Assembly: GCA_019359075.1 (NCBI GenBank)
Contig: JAHHIB010000063.1
Coordinates: 1 to 52,987, forward strand
DNA from: Kalymmatonema hyalinum WJT4-NPBG1
GTDB taxonomy: Bacteria; Cyanobacteriota; Cyanobacteriia; Cyanobacteriales; Nostocaceae
Direction of reading: 5' to 3'
Length of the DNA stretch: 52,987 nucleotides
Both the position numbers and the translations under genes were made by a program. Of this stretch, positions 9,060 through 18,580 are shown piece after piece (the stretch's first letter is position 1; every line of letters starts with the position of its first letter). The notes beneath the pieces were generated by a model. That model searched no databases, was not told the origin of the DNA, and was given only the letters and a program-made list of their open reading frames with translations.

Positions 9060-9099
9060 CAAGCTTAGTGAGTCGCCTTTAGATGACTCACTAAGCTTG
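9060..9099. terminator. Perfect 15-bp stem-loop downstream of a peptidoglycan-binding gene
   Basis: CAAGCTTAGTGAGTC at 9060-9074 pairs perfectly with GACTCACTAAGCTTG at 9085-9099 around a 10-nt loop. It lies 28 bp past the stop of the peptidoglycan-binding gene and upstream of the dehydrogenase start, so it could end the former's transcript. Neither side has a strong T-run, so it may instead be an mRNA-stabilising hairpin or a repeat. Confidence 0.5.
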
Positions 9100-9127
9100 C
9101 AAAAACAGGATGTACGAGTTGGTTAAC

Positions 9128-9727
9128 CTAAGCTAAGCTAACGGTTCCATTGCATGCCACTCTGGAGACTTCAAACAATTTTCCCCAAGTATTGGGACCA
9201 ACTTCTCCATCTCTTCGGATATTTGCAACTGCTTGGAAATTTCTGACAGCTATATCGATGTTTTGTGAGAAATTGCCATCGAAGGAGTCATTGGTAATAA
9301 AATTGAGAGTGAGTAACATCTGTTGCAGGAATCTTACAGCTTCACCCTTATCATCTTTTCTTAGAGTTGGCAGGTCGTTGCCGGTTATATTGGGAAATTT
9401 TACAGCGTCATCCCATTCTGTAGGTCCGCAAGTGCGATAGAAATTGTTGCCCAAAGCACGCCAAGTCTTATCTCCAACTTCCCCATCAACTGTTAATTTA
9501 GGGCGCTCGACATTAGGAACAGAATTATATTGTTGTTGGAATTGTTTGACAGCATTCTCTGTGTTTGTAGCGAAGTTTCCGTCTACGCCAGCGCTACCAA
9601 CATTAATACCATAGCTAATGAGCAGGAATTGCAGGTATGCTACAGTCCGACCCTTAGAATCTCTTTTGAGAAGTGGCATATTCTTACTTGCTGTGGTCTG
9701 TGCAGCAGATGCATTGATAGATGCCAT
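9128..9727 (-). CDS. Peptidoglycan-binding (PG_binding_1) repeat protein
   Basis: I place the start at the ATG at 9727, giving 199 residues, because AGGAGA lies just upstream; the frame stays open farther upstream but without coding character. Two PG_binding_1-type units are visible. The first is residues 20-90 (LLKRDSKGRTVAYLQFLLIS, GVDGNFATNTENAVKQFQQQ, VDGEVGDKTWRAL). The second is residues 110-190 (TLRKDDKGEAVRFLQQMLLT, DGNFSQNIDIAVRNFQ, DGEVGPNTWGKL). No signal peptide is obvious, which is unusual for a cell-wall binder. It may bind wall fragments or serve as a targeting module. Confidence 0.78.
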   Translation of the reverse strand: MASINASAAQTTASKNMPLLKRDSKGRTVAYLQFLLISYGINVGSAGVDGNFATNTENAVKQFQQQYNSVPNVERPKLTVDGEVGDKTWRALGNNFYRTCGPTEWDDAVKFPNITGNDLPTLRKDDKGEAVRFLQQMLLTLNFITNDSFDGNFSQNIDIAVRNFQAVANIRRDGEVGPNTWGKLFEVSRVACNGTVSLA

Positions 9728-10275
9728 GATTGTTCTCCTGGTATTGTTTGTTTTATTTGAGTTGTGGAATTTTCTTTTTCCTTGACAATAAATAGTTGAG
9801 GTTAATTTTGACTTATGCAGTTTGAGCAACTTTGACATTGTGCCGAAAGCCGTGTATTTTCCGCAATTAGCCTTACAAGAACTTGACGGGAGGGTGAAAG
9901 CCCTGGAGGAACAGCTCAATTAGTATGATTAAGTACATGATTCCATAAGTTCATAGCGAAAACTTGAACGAAGGCTCTGTGTACCTTTGTCTTGAAAAGT
10001 TTCCTAGGTCGGGAAACCGTTCGGCAGAACTTTTCGCTGCGTTTACCGAGCGCGCTCCTCTGCGTTTAAAAACCTTACGAATTAATGAAATGCTGTACTA
10101 AGAGCGAGTGCCACCACTCTGAACGGCACAACCTCCAAGTCATAATGGTTGTAGAGGCGCTGATACCATCAACGCTGATTTTTTGAATGTAAGTTACAAA
10201 ATGTTAATAGGTTGTAGAAGCTCGATTTATCAGCTTTCTACAACCTGTAAGCTCTTTGGGATAGCAGAAATTACT
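9728..10275. other. Intergenic region with a short gene relic
   Basis: From about 9840 to 9924 the plus strand reads KAVYFPQLALQELDGRVKA followed by LEEQLN and a TAG. This looks like the tail of a coiled-coil protein but has no visible beginning, so it is probably a relic. The rest (about 9960-10180) contains short-repeat words such as CGCTCCTCTGCG. The HtrA promoter should lie near 10100-10250; no boxes are clear. Confidence 0.35.
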
Positions 10276-11541
10276 ATGTCTTTGTCATCTTCTGAAGAAC
10301 AACGTTTCTCGCCCCTGTTGCGTCAAATAACTAGCCATGTTTTGGTGGCTATTTTGAGTGTGGGATTGACTTTGACGACTTTATGGGCATTTCCCAACCT
10401 GCAAATTCTGAAGCGGTCATTGCCTATTGCTACTGCACCGAGTACGACCACAGTAGAAACAACAGCAGAAACGACTGCACCGCCAATAGCAGCTTCCCAA
10501 CAAAAAGTTGCTATCCGCAGTTTTGTGAGTGCTGCGGTCAATCGAGTTGGACCCGCTGTCGTGCGAATTGATACAGAGCGTACTGTCACCATGCGTGCGC
10601 CTGACTCGTATTTTGGGGATCCCTTCTTCCGCGAGTTTTTTGGTAATGACCTCTCTCCCAGAGTGCCTCAAGAGTACCGCCAACGCGGGGAAGGGTCTGG
10701 TTTTATCATTGGCCCCAACGGCATGATTCTCACCAATGCTCATGTTGTCAGCGGTGCTGATTCTGTCACCGTCACCCTCAAGGATGGACGCAAGTTAAAA
10801 GGAGAAGTCAAAGGAGTCGATGAGCCTTCGGATTTGGCGGTTGTTAAAATTAATGGGAAAAACTTGCCAGTCGCCCCCCTTGGTAACTCGAAGGATTTAC
10901 AAGTCGGCGACTGGGCGATCGCAGTTGGCAACCCATTGGGGCTAGACAATACTGTTACTCTAGGTATTATCAGCACCTTAAACCGCTCTAGCGCTCAGGT
11001 TGGCATCCCCGATAAACGCTTGGACTTTATCCAAACGGATGCTGCTATCAATCCTGGTAACTCTGGTGGTCCTTTGGTTAATGAACAAGGTGAAGTCATT
11101 GGCATCAATACAGCGATTCGTGCTGATGCTCAGGGAATTGGGTTTGCCATTCCCATTGATAAAGCCAAAGTCATTGAAGAAGCTTTAGCTCGTGGTCAGA
11201 AAATTTCGCATCCTTATATCGGTGTGCGAATGATTACCCTCACCCCAGAACTGGCAAAACAATCGAATAGCGACCCGAATACGACGTTGACTTTACCACA
11301 AATCGATGGCGTGTTGGTGATGCAAGTTATGCCTAATAGCCCTGCTGCTACTGCTGGCTTGCGTCGGGCAGATGTGATCACTCAGGTGAATGAACAAGCG
11401 ATGACAACGGCGGAACAGTTGCAAGAGTTGGTAGAACAGAGCCCAATTAACCAGCCCTTGCAGTTTACAGTACAACGAGGTGAACAAACTCAGCAGATCA
11501 GCGTGCGACCGGGTGAACTCCGGGAAGCCACTTCTGAGTAG
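10276..11541 (+). CDS. HtrA/Deg-family serine protease (HhoA/HhoB type)
   Basis: The start is placed at the ATG at 10276 (421 residues; MSLSSSEEQRF), because upstream codons lack coding character. An N-terminal hydrophobic segment (about residues 22-42) anchors or exports the protein. The trypsin-like domain has the full triad: His in LTNAHVVSGA, Asp in EPSDLAVVKI and Ser in NPGNSGGPLV. One PDZ domain closes the protein (GVLVMQVMPNSPAATAGLRR and onward). Cyanobacterial Hho proteases degrade or refold damaged periplasmic and thylakoid-lumen proteins under light and heat stress. A Thr/Ala-rich linker follows the membrane segment. Which Hho paralog it is cannot be decided here. Confidence 0.9.
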   Translation: MSLSSSEEQRFSPLLRQITSHVLVAILSVGLTLTTLWAFPNLQILKRSLPIATAPSTTTVETTAETTAPPIAASQQKVAIRSFVSAAVNRVGPAVVRIDTERTVTMRAPDSYFGDPFFREFFGNDLSPRVPQEYRQRGEGSGFIIGPNGMILTNAHVVSGADSVTVTLKDGRKLKGEVKGVDEPSDLAVVKINGKNLPVAPLGNSKDLQVGDWAIAVGNPLGLDNTVTLGIISTLNRSSAQVGIPDKRLDFIQTDAAINPGNSGGPLVNEQGEVIGINTAIRADAQGIGFAIPIDKAKVIEEALARGQKISHPYIGVRMITLTPELAKQSNSDPNTTLTLPQIDGVLVMQVMPNSPAATAGLRRADVITQVNEQAMTTAEQLQELVEQSPINQPLQFTVQRGEQTQQISVRPGELREATSE

Positions 11542-11590
11542 TCATATAGTGTATTGAGAACTACAAATGCACGCATATACACGCAGAAAA

Positions 11591-14500
11591 TTATCTGTGT
11601 GCATCTGTGTGCATCTGTGGTTTGATTTTGCTTAATAAGTCAGAAATCGCTTCAATTAACAAAGTTGGATCTACTGGCTTAGAGATATGCTTTTGAAAAC
11701 CCGCTGAAAGTGCTTTTTCTTCGTTAATTTCCCCTGCATAAGCAGTCAGAGCGATCGCCGGAATTTGTCCTCCCTGTTCTGGCGGCAAAGTTCTGATTTG
11801 CCGTATCAACGTGTATCCGTCAACTTCCGGCATACCGATATCGCTAAGTAGCACATCTGGCAGAGACTGGGTTAAAGCGGTGAGTACTTCACTGGCTTTT
11901 GTCACTGCTGTTACACTCGCCCCGTACTCCTCTAGCAAGAAGGTGACAAACTCCCGCGTATCGGTATCGTCATCTACCAATAACACCGTTACGCCATTCA
12001 AATCCGAGCAAGACTCAGACTGTGTCTCATTCTGGAGTGTCTGTGGTTGAGTTGGCATCAGCGGTAGTCTCACTGTAAAGCTTGCCCCTTCACCCACGCC
12101 AGAACTATCTGCTTGGACTGTTCCGCCATGCAGTTCGACTAAATGACGGACAATCGCCAGCCCTAACCCCAGTCCACCAAACTTTCTGGTTGTGGTACTG
12201 TTTTCTTGGCGGAAGTAGTCGAACACATAGGGAAGAAAGTCAGGCTCAATACCCTTACCTGTATCACTAACTACAATTTGGGCGTATTGTCCAACGCGCT
12301 CTAGTCGGATGTTCACTTGTCCTCCTTGTTGTGTGAACTTCACCGCATTTGCCAGCAGGTTCCAAACAATTTGCTGCAATCTGCTTGAGTCGCCCAGAAC
12401 TTTCCCCAAATTTGGTTCAAACATTGTGTGTATCTTAATTGACTTAGCTTCAGCCGACAAACCCACTGTTTCCATTGCTGCTGAAATTACCGCTCCTAGG
12501 TCAACTGGATAAATATTTAGACTAACTTTACCGCGTAGAATTCGGGAGACATCAAGCAAATCTTCAATCAATTTAATCTGTATATTAGCATTGCGCTCGA
12601 TAGTTTCCAAAGCGCGGTCTGTTGTCTTTTGGTCTAACTTACCTTTGCGAAGCAGCTTTGCCCAACCCATAATCGGGTTGAGTGGCGATCGCAATTCATG
12701 GGAAAGCACTGCCAAAAACTCATCTTTAATTCGATTGGCGCTTTCTGCTGCTTCTCGTGCCTTTTGCTCTAACTCGTATAAACGAGCACGTTCTATTGCC
12801 TGAGCGCATTGCTGTGCCATTGTCAGCATGAATGCACGGTCATACTGGCTAAACTCCCTAGCTTCGGCGAAAGCTAGGGACATTCCACCCACGGCTCGCC
12901 CCTCTACCAGTAACGGAATCGAAATCCAAGCTTCGTAGTTATACTGAGCGTAACTTTGAGTCAAATGTGGATAACGAGCGACCCGTGTCTTTGTCGGCTC
13001 TTGCCAAACAGGCTCTCCAGTTCGTACTGTCTCTGCCAGTGGTGCAGATGCATGAATTGAGAACCGACGCCACTTATCTACAAGTTCCTGTTTGTAACCA
13101 ACTGCACGTACAATTTCAAGTTCTGTGCCGTCCTCCGTCAATAGCGCCACTAAAGCAGAATTTGCCTCCAAAGCTGCCATACCCTGCTCCACAATCACTT
13201 CAGCAACTTGTGCTGGAGTTAAGGATTCGGAAAGCGCTGCAGTCACAGCTTGAAGACGAGCAGTGCGATCTGCTGCAGCAACAGCAGCCTGTTGGGAGAA
13301 CTGTGTTTCTGTGTAAAGTCGGGCATTATCAACGGCTACAGCAGCGCGATGCGCCAGTTCTTCAGCCAACATCAAATCTTTCCTATCATAACGACGACTA
13401 GATTGTGACGATACCAAGGAAATAACTCCTAGGATCTGTCCACGCGCGATCAACGGTACACCTATACCACATTTAGGGGTTAGCTGTTGTAGGAGTTTTA
13501 AATGTTCGGCATTATGGGCAGCTGCTTTCATGTGGTTGTCAGTGACAACAGGAGTTAGTATTGGCTTGCGTGTATGTATGACTTCAGGAACACCTGCAAC
13601 TTTTGCCAAGTCAGATGGATATTTTCGTAGCTGTTCTACCAATTCCTGTTTCGACGCATCGGCATGAGCGACTGCCACTCGACGAGTTGATTGGTTGTCA
13701 CTGATAATATCAACGACGCACCAATCAGCGATCGCAGGCACTGCCAAACGAGCCACACTGGCTAAGGTTGTCTCATAGTCCAATGATGAACCTAGGATAT
13801 CGCTCGCTTGAGCAAGAAAGCGCAGTCTCTCCTCAGCCTGCTTACGCTCCGTGATATCCCGAGAGGATGCCTGCATTTCTAAAATTTGCCTAGTTTCTGG
13901 ATCGCGGACAGTTCGGACAGTGGCTTCAATCCAGATATAATGTCCGTCTTTGTGACGCGCCCGATGAGTTATGGTATATATGTCTGGTAAATCTGCATTG
14001 ATTGGGTAATTCCTAGCAATCTCAAGCAAATCATCTGGGTGAACGAACTCCCCACTGGAACGACCAACCAGTTCTTCAGGTTGATACCCAAGGACTGTAT
14101 AGCTAGCAGGTGAAACGTACCTAAGAATTCCATAGACTGAGTGACATGATATAATATCAGTTGAATTTTCAGCCATCAGCCGAAAACGTGCCTCACTCTC
14201 TCGCAATGCCCCTTCTGACAGCTTGCGTTCTGTGATGTCCATCACAACGCCAATCAGCTTCTGTGGTTTGCCAGCCTCATCATGAAGCACTTGACCGATA
14301 CTCGCTGCCCAACGGATGCTACCATCTGAGTACAAGAGGCGATACTCAATATTGCAATCCAAGGATTCTTGAATAACTTCAAGACTGGTTTGGTGAACGT
14401 ACTCCCGGTCATCTGGGTGAACGCAATTAAGAAAAGCTTCATAACTGCTGTCGCCAGTACTAGGAGCTAGCCCTAGGATCTGATACACCTTGGGTGACCA

Positions 14501-15379
14501 ATATCCTGTGTGTGTTGTTAAATCTCGCTCCCATATCCCCATGTTGGCAGCTTGAAGTGCAAGGTGTAAGCGCTCCTCACTTTCGCGCAAAGCTTGCTCG
14601 GCTCGCTTGTGTGCATCAATATCGGTGCAGGTTCCAAACCAACGAGTAATCTTGCCTATCGCGTTCCGCTGTGGGAGCGCTCGTGCTAAATGCCAGCGGT
14701 AGGAGCCATCTGCCATTTTCAGACGGTACTCAAGTTCATACTGAGTTCCAGCACTGACAGATTGCATCCAGCGATCGATTGTTCGCTGCAAGTCATCCGG
14801 ATGGACAACCGGATGCCAACCTTCTGCTAAAAGTTGCTCTAAAGTCATGCCAAATGCATCAAGAGCTTGCTGATTAAAATACTCCACTTTGCCATCTGGA
14901 CGACAAGCCCAGACAATATGTGGGATAGCATCGGTTATCTCACCAAACCACTCTTCGCTGTTTTGCTGGCGCTCAGTAATGTCCGTGATAAAAATTGAGA
15001 CTCCATCGCTGGAAGGATAAATGCGGTTTTCAAAGTGGCGTTGCCAAGGCGAATAGAAGTAGTCGCACTGGACAACCGTTTGCTCTGCTACCGCTCGATG
15101 CGCTTCCAAGTAGAACTCGCTCCCCACTGTATCGGGAAACACGTCCCAAATACACTTGCCTAACAGTTCTTCCTTGGGAATTCCCACCACTTGTGCGACA
15201 GTGTCATTAACGTATGTGTAGCGCCACTCCTTATCCAGTACCAAAAATTGGTCATTGATTCTAGATATGGCGTTTCCTGTGGTGACTTTCGCTACGTTCA
15301 TTTTTGGCACCAGCGCCTTTACTTCGCCACCACCAGCAAACGAGTCCTCTGGTACGCCTGCCTTCACCTTAGGAGTCAC
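11591..15379 (-). CDS. Hybrid sensor histidine kinase with multiple PAS and two GAF domains and a receiver
   Basis: This 1262-residue soluble kinase has no transmembrane segment. Residues about 30-510 hold at least five PAS/PAC units, recognisable by repeated ITDITERQ, GTCTDIDAHKRAEQ, VVMDITERK and SSRDITERKQAEER closings. GAF domains follow at about 520-690 and 710-870. The HisKA domain has the phospho-acceptor His in SHELRSPLNPIMG (about 893). HATPase motifs are WNLLANAVKFT, DTGKGIEPDFL and GGLGLGLAIV, and a C-terminal receiver has VLLVDDDTDTREF and the acceptor Asp in DVLLSDIGMPEVDGY (about 1176). It should integrate several small-molecule or redox cues and signal by internal phosphotransfer. 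No dedicated partner regulator is adjacent. Confidence 0.92.
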   Translation of the reverse strand: MTPKVKAGVPEDSFAGGGEVKALVPKMNVAKVTTGNAISRINDQFLVLDKEWRYTYVNDTVAQVVGIPKEELLGKCIWDVFPDTVGSEFYLEAHRAVAEQTVVQCDYFYSPWQRHFENRIYPSSDGVSIFITDITERQQNSEEWFGEITDAIPHIVWACRPDGKVEYFNQQALDAFGMTLEQLLAEGWHPVVHPDDLQRTIDRWMQSVSAGTQYELEYRLKMADGSYRWHLARALPQRNAIGKITRWFGTCTDIDAHKRAEQALRESEERLHLALQAANMGIWERDLTTHTGYWSPKVYQILGLAPSTGDSSYEAFLNCVHPDDREYVHQTSLEVIQESLDCNIEYRLLYSDGSIRWAASIGQVLHDEAGKPQKLIGVVMDITERKLSEGALRESEARFRLMAENSTDIISCHSVYGILRYVSPASYTVLGYQPEELVGRSSGEFVHPDDLLEIARNYPINADLPDIYTITHRARHKDGHYIWIEATVRTVRDPETRQILEMQASSRDITERKQAEERLRFLAQASDILGSSLDYETTLASVARLAVPAIADWCVVDIISDNQSTRRVAVAHADASKQELVEQLRKYPSDLAKVAGVPEVIHTRKPILTPVVTDNHMKAAAHNAEHLKLLQQLTPKCGIGVPLIARGQILGVISLVSSQSSRRYDRKDLMLAEELAHRAAVAVDNARLYTETQFSQQAAVAAADRTARLQAVTAALSESLTPAQVAEVIVEQGMAALEANSALVALLTEDGTELEIVRAVGYKQELVDKWRRFSIHASAPLAETVRTGEPVWQEPTKTRVARYPHLTQSYAQYNYEAWISIPLLVEGRAVGGMSLAFAEAREFSQYDRAFMLTMAQQCAQAIERARLYELEQKAREAAESANRIKDEFLAVLSHELRSPLNPIMGWAKLLRKGKLDQKTTDRALETIERNANIQIKLIEDLLDVSRILRGKVSLNIYPVDLGAVISAAMETVGLSAEAKSIKIHTMFEPNLGKVLGDSSRLQQIVWNLLANAVKFTQQGGQVNIRLERVGQYAQIVVSDTGKGIEPDFLPYVFDYFRQENSTTTRKFGGLGLGLAIVRHLVELHGGTVQADSSGVGEGASFTVRLPLMPTQPQTLQNETQSESCSDLNGVTVLLVDDDTDTREFVTFLLEEYGASVTAVTKASEVLTALTQSLPDVLLSDIGMPEVDGYTLIRQIRTLPPEQGGQIPAIALTAYAGEINEEKALSAGFQKHISKPVDPTLLIEAISDLLSKIKPQMHTDAHR

Positions 15380-16156
15380 CGTCTCTACTCCTCATTCTTG
15401 AAAGTATGTGGCTATCAGGTCTTTGCCGCTATTATTCACTTAGTGCAGTAGCTCCTCAATCCTTTTCAAAGCTGACAGTAAAAGTTTTGTCTGCCCATTC
15501 TCGCAACAGTTAACGCTGGAACGCAACCCCTATTTTTTCGGCAAACTTTACTTGTAATAGTTCCAAGCGCTGCCCTTATCTTACGAACTAACTCTGCCAA
15601 CCCTCACTGCACAATCGCGGATACAGGCGCGAGTCCTTATTCATTTTTAATTTTAATTTAAAGCTGAATATATCAGGTGATATCTTTTCTATTCCATCTA
15701 CTAAAAGGCGTAAAATCTATTTTAGCCACAATTATTAACAGTGCCTCCTAATACCAATTGTCTGTAATAAAAGCACTTAATACTTACTCTGTCACTCTTG
15801 GCGTTTTTGGCGTCTGTGTCCTGCGGGCACGCCAAGAGCGCAAAGCGTCTTGTAAGGTACGCGCTTGGCGTTTCGTTTAATAAACGTTTCATAAATATTA
15901 AGTGCATCTTCATAGAGAATTGGTATAACCTGCAAAGCATATCTCGGGCAGAGTTAAATACCTATGTTATCTTTCTACACATAGTAGAACCAAACTTCAT
16001 GAAAACGTTATATTTAACTTAGTTTAAAAACCGCTAGCTAGCATATAATTAAATCTCCTATCTACAAGCGGCATTTTTGAAAAATACAGCGCTTTCAAAA
16101 GCACATGGTGGGCCTACAGAAAACCTGTATTCTACCCAATTGAAAACTGCTGCAAA
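15380..16156. other. Intergenic region containing a MITE-like element
   Basis: No gene is recognised in this 777-bp stretch. It contains the palindromic element at 15751-15926. The flanks are AT-rich, and the promoter of the hybrid kinase should lie near 15400-15500. Confidence 0.4.
15751..15926. repeat. MITE-like palindromic element, about 176 bp
   Basis: The left arm begins ATACCAATTGTCTG and reaches GCACTTAATA by about 15782. The right arm, read on the minus strand from 15926, begins ATACCAATTCTCTATG and reaches GCACTTAATA as well. The imperfect inverted arms are about 33 bp long, and the core contains GGCGT/ACGCC-rich repeat words. No open frame is inside, so this is a non-autonomous element or dispersed repeat. 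The same AATACCAATTCT end is found alone at 5150, and its complement at about 18465. Confidence 0.6.
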
Positions 16157-16837
16157 TCACAACTCTTTTACATATCCTCTGACAAGATGATCAATACCAG
16201 TGATAGCAGTGCCGACAACAACAGCGTCTGCGCCTAATTCAATAGCACGACGAGCCATTTGGGGTGAAGATATGCCACCTTCACAAATTATTTGAACATC
16301 TAATTGTTGCACGATTTGGGTGAGGAGTTCCCAGCCAGGGGGAGAAAGATGCTTCGTTGAGTCAGTGTAACCAAAAAGAGTTGTCCCCACAATATCTGCG
16401 CCAGCCGCCACAGCTGCTTTTGCTGCCTCAATCGTGTCTACATCTGCCATAACTGTTTTGCCTAACTCTTGATGAATTCGGGCAATAATATCTGTCATTG
16501 TTTCACCTCCGGGGCGATTCCTGGTAGTCGCGTCTATGGCAATGATATCTGCTCCCGCTTTTGCCACAGCAGCAGCATGGTGAAACTGTGGTGTAATGTA
16601 TACGTCATAACCAGAGACGACTTGTTTCCACAGTCCAATAATTGGAACTTTTACTTTTTCTTTGACAGCAACGATATGAGCAGGAGTATCAATTCTGACT
16701 CCGACAGCACCATTGTTGACGGCAGCTTGCGCCATTGCTGCGATAACCGTTGGTTCGTGCAGTGGTGATTCAACTGGCGCTTGACAAGATACGATCAGTC
16801 CGTGACGCAGGGCTTGAATTAAAGAGTCATTAGTCAT
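16157..16837 (-). CDS. nanE: N-acetylmannosamine-6-phosphate 2-epimerase
   Basis: This 226-residue TIM-barrel protein has family landmarks in order: LIVSCQAPVESPLHEP, NGAVGVRIDTPAHI, PIIGLWKQ, YITPQFHHAAAVAKAGADII, IDATTRNRPGG, VMADVDTIEAAKAA, GADIVGTTLFGYT, ICEGGISSPQMARRAIELGA and VVVGTAITG. NanE converts ManNAc-6-P to GlcNAc-6-P. No other sialic-acid catabolic genes are nearby, so in this organism it may serve amino-sugar recycling. The start ATG is preceded by tandem TTAGTCA words. Confidence 0.9.
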   Translation of the reverse strand: MTNDSLIQALRHGLIVSCQAPVESPLHEPTVIAAMAQAAVNNGAVGVRIDTPAHIVAVKEKVKVPIIGLWKQVVSGYDVYITPQFHHAAAVAKAGADIIAIDATTRNRPGGETMTDIIARIHQELGKTVMADVDTIEAAKAAVAAGADIVGTTLFGYTDSTKHLSPPGWELLTQIVQQLDVQIICEGGISSPQMARRAIELGADAVVVGTAITGIDHLVRGYVKEL

Positions 16838-16852
16838 TAGTCATTAGTCATT
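16830..16852. repeat. Tandem TTAGTCA heptamer repeat upstream of nanE
   Basis: Three to four copies of the heptamer TTAGTCA run directly into the nanE start. A degenerate version (TTAATCATCAGTCATTAGTC) lies at the start of gpsA near 29543. Short tandem heptamers of this type are common between cyanobacterial genes. A regulatory role is not shown by the sequence. Confidence 0.6.
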
Positions 16853-16860
16853 TACCCTTG

Positions 16861-16900
16861 AGACCCCCGACTTCTATAAGAAGTCGGGGGTCTTGTTTTT
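16861..16900 (+). terminator. Strong stem-loop with T-run (rho-independent terminator form)
   Basis: AGACCCCCGACTTCT at 16861-16875 pairs perfectly with AGAAGTCGGGGGTCT at 16879-16893 around ATA, followed by TGTTTTTC. The T-run is on the plus strand, but no plus-strand gene ends just before it; nanE starts on the other side. It may be a terminator-shaped dispersed repeat or block read-through toward the P450 gene. Confidence 0.65.
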
Positions 16901-17058
16901 CACGAATCATTTAAGATTGCTATATCTATTAATCATACTTTTCTAGGATGTCTATTAGTTATTACTCCTTCCTATATAAATTAATTTCTATATTTATGTG
17001 TATTGACAAAAATAACTTGTTTTTAACTTGCTACCAATGGATTAAGCAGTTAGAATAC

Positions 17059-17125
17059 CTTAAAACTTTCTTTCCCCCTACCCCCTGCCCCCTGAATGAT
17101 AAGTTTTTAACCGGGCATGATATGA
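17059..17125. repeat. Dispersed repeat shared with 5452-5525
   Basis: The run TTAAAACTTTCTTTCCCCCT, then CCCCTGCCCC, then TGATAAGTTTTTAACCGGGC matches the 5452-5525 region (TTAAAACTCTTTCTCCCCCT, CCCTGCCCC, TGATAAGTCTTTAACCG). Both copies lie just outside genes. It is a noncoding interspersed repeat of unknown function. Confidence 0.5.
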
Positions 17126-17182
17126 GGCTAAAGCGTGATTAGCTAAATTTTTTTTAATTCACTGCTCATGGAGATTAAGCAA

Positions 17183-18436
17183 ATGAATTCACAACACAAG
17201 AATACGGCAGTAAAAGCAAACCAGCCAACGTATGATCTGTTTGCACCATCCGCTTTGGTCAATTCCTATCCACTCTTCAAACGGATGCGTGAAGAAGACC
17301 CAGTTCACTATAGCGAATCTTTCGGATACTGGGTTTTGACACGCTATAGAGATGTTGAGGCGGCTTTACGGGATGAGCGTTTGAGTTCAGACCGCACAGC
17401 GTTGTTTATCAATCAGTTAGGTTCTTTGGATGTCAAAGAGATCCAGAATTTCCTTCATCTGATATCAAAAATGATGGTTGAGAAAAATCCACCGGAGCAC
17501 ACCAGACTGCGGAAGTTAGCCAATCAGGGATTTACAACTCGTGCTTTGGAAAGCTGGCGATCCATTATCCAGAACACCACCGATCAATTGTTGGATAACG
17601 TTCAAAATTACGGCGGCATGAATGTTGTATCCGATTTGTCGATACCACTACCAACGCTCATTCTTACTGAGATATTTGGCGTGCCAGAAACCGACAGAGC
17701 CAACTTCATCAAATGGTCAATGGATATTGCCACATTTTTTGGCGGAGCGGGCGGCTCAAATCTTGAAGAATTTGCACGCAAGGCAGACAAGGCTGCCGCA
17801 CAGTTTAGTGCACTAATCAGGCAACTGATTGAACAACGGCGTCGGCAACCCGGAACTGACATGATTAGCCTGCTGATCGTAGCCTACCTTGAGCAGGGAT
17901 TTAATCTTGAGGAACTCCCATCTCTATGCATTCAGATCTTAAATGCAGGTCTGGTGACCACCACAGACCTGATTTCCAATGGAGTGAATGCACTGCTGCG
18001 TCATCCGGACCAACTGCAAAAACTGCAACAAAATCCGGCTTTGATCAATTCCGCCGTCGAAGAAATCATCCGTTTCGATACCGCCGTTCCTTTTTTCTTT
18101 CGAATTGCCAAACAAGACCTGACGATTGGCGGTAAGGACATCACGGCCGGTAGCGTCATCGCACTCGGGCTTGGGGCGGCGAATCATGATCCCCAGAAGT
18201 TTGACTCACCGTCCGTTTTCGATATTACACGATCGCCCAATGAACACCTTGGGTTTGGTGCAGGCATTCACTTTTGTCTGGGAGCCGTTTTAGCTCGCAT
18301 GGAGTTAACGATTTGCTTGACCACATTACTTAGAAGACTACCGAATCTCAGCTTCGCTCCGGATAAGCAAGCTATTCCAACAAAACATAATACTCTAATC
18401 TTAAAGGGGTTCGATTCGCTACCCGTAAAGTTCTAG
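17183..18436 (+). CDS. Cytochrome P450
   Basis: This is a soluble bacterial-type P450 with no membrane anchor. I choose the ATG at 17183 (417 residues) because GGAG lies 9 nt upstream; an ATG five codons earlier overlaps that site. The I-helix is AGLVTTTDLISNGVNALL, the K-helix ExxR is in VEEIIRFDTAVPF, and the heme loop is LGFGAGIHFCLGAVLARME with the Cys thiolate ligand. It should hydroxylate a small lipophilic substrate, with electrons from a ferredoxin system. No biosynthetic neighbours identify the substrate. The central part of the gene looks more G+C-rich than flanking genes, which hints at transfer, but I have not measured this. Confidence 0.92.
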   Translation: MNSQHKNTAVKANQPTYDLFAPSALVNSYPLFKRMREEDPVHYSESFGYWVLTRYRDVEAALRDERLSSDRTALFINQLGSLDVKEIQNFLHLISKMMVEKNPPEHTRLRKLANQGFTTRALESWRSIIQNTTDQLLDNVQNYGGMNVVSDLSIPLPTLILTEIFGVPETDRANFIKWSMDIATFFGGAGGSNLEEFARKADKAAAQFSALIRQLIEQRRRQPGTDMISLLIVAYLEQGFNLEELPSLCIQILNAGLVTTTDLISNGVNALLRHPDQLQKLQQNPALINSAVEEIIRFDTAVPFFFRIAKQDLTIGGKDITAGSVIALGLGAANHDPQKFDSPSVFDITRSPNEHLGFGAGIHFCLGAVLARMELTICLTTLLRRLPNLSFAPDKQAIPTKHNTLILKGFDSLPVKF

Positions 18437-18580
18437 CACAGGCTTTAAGTGCAAGTTTACAAAGAATTGGTATCAGCGCTCAATGCTAAAGTAGCCATCA
18501 TGAACTGTGTAGACTAGGACAGATGAAAATTTATTTTTTCTTCTGCGTTCCTAGCTGCGCAGTTCTATTTTCAAGTCAGG

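Noticed and set aside
9728-9919. Longer start for the peptidoglycan-binding protein at 9919
   Set aside because: The extra 64 codons have no domain character, and a strong AGGAGA precedes the ATG at 9727.
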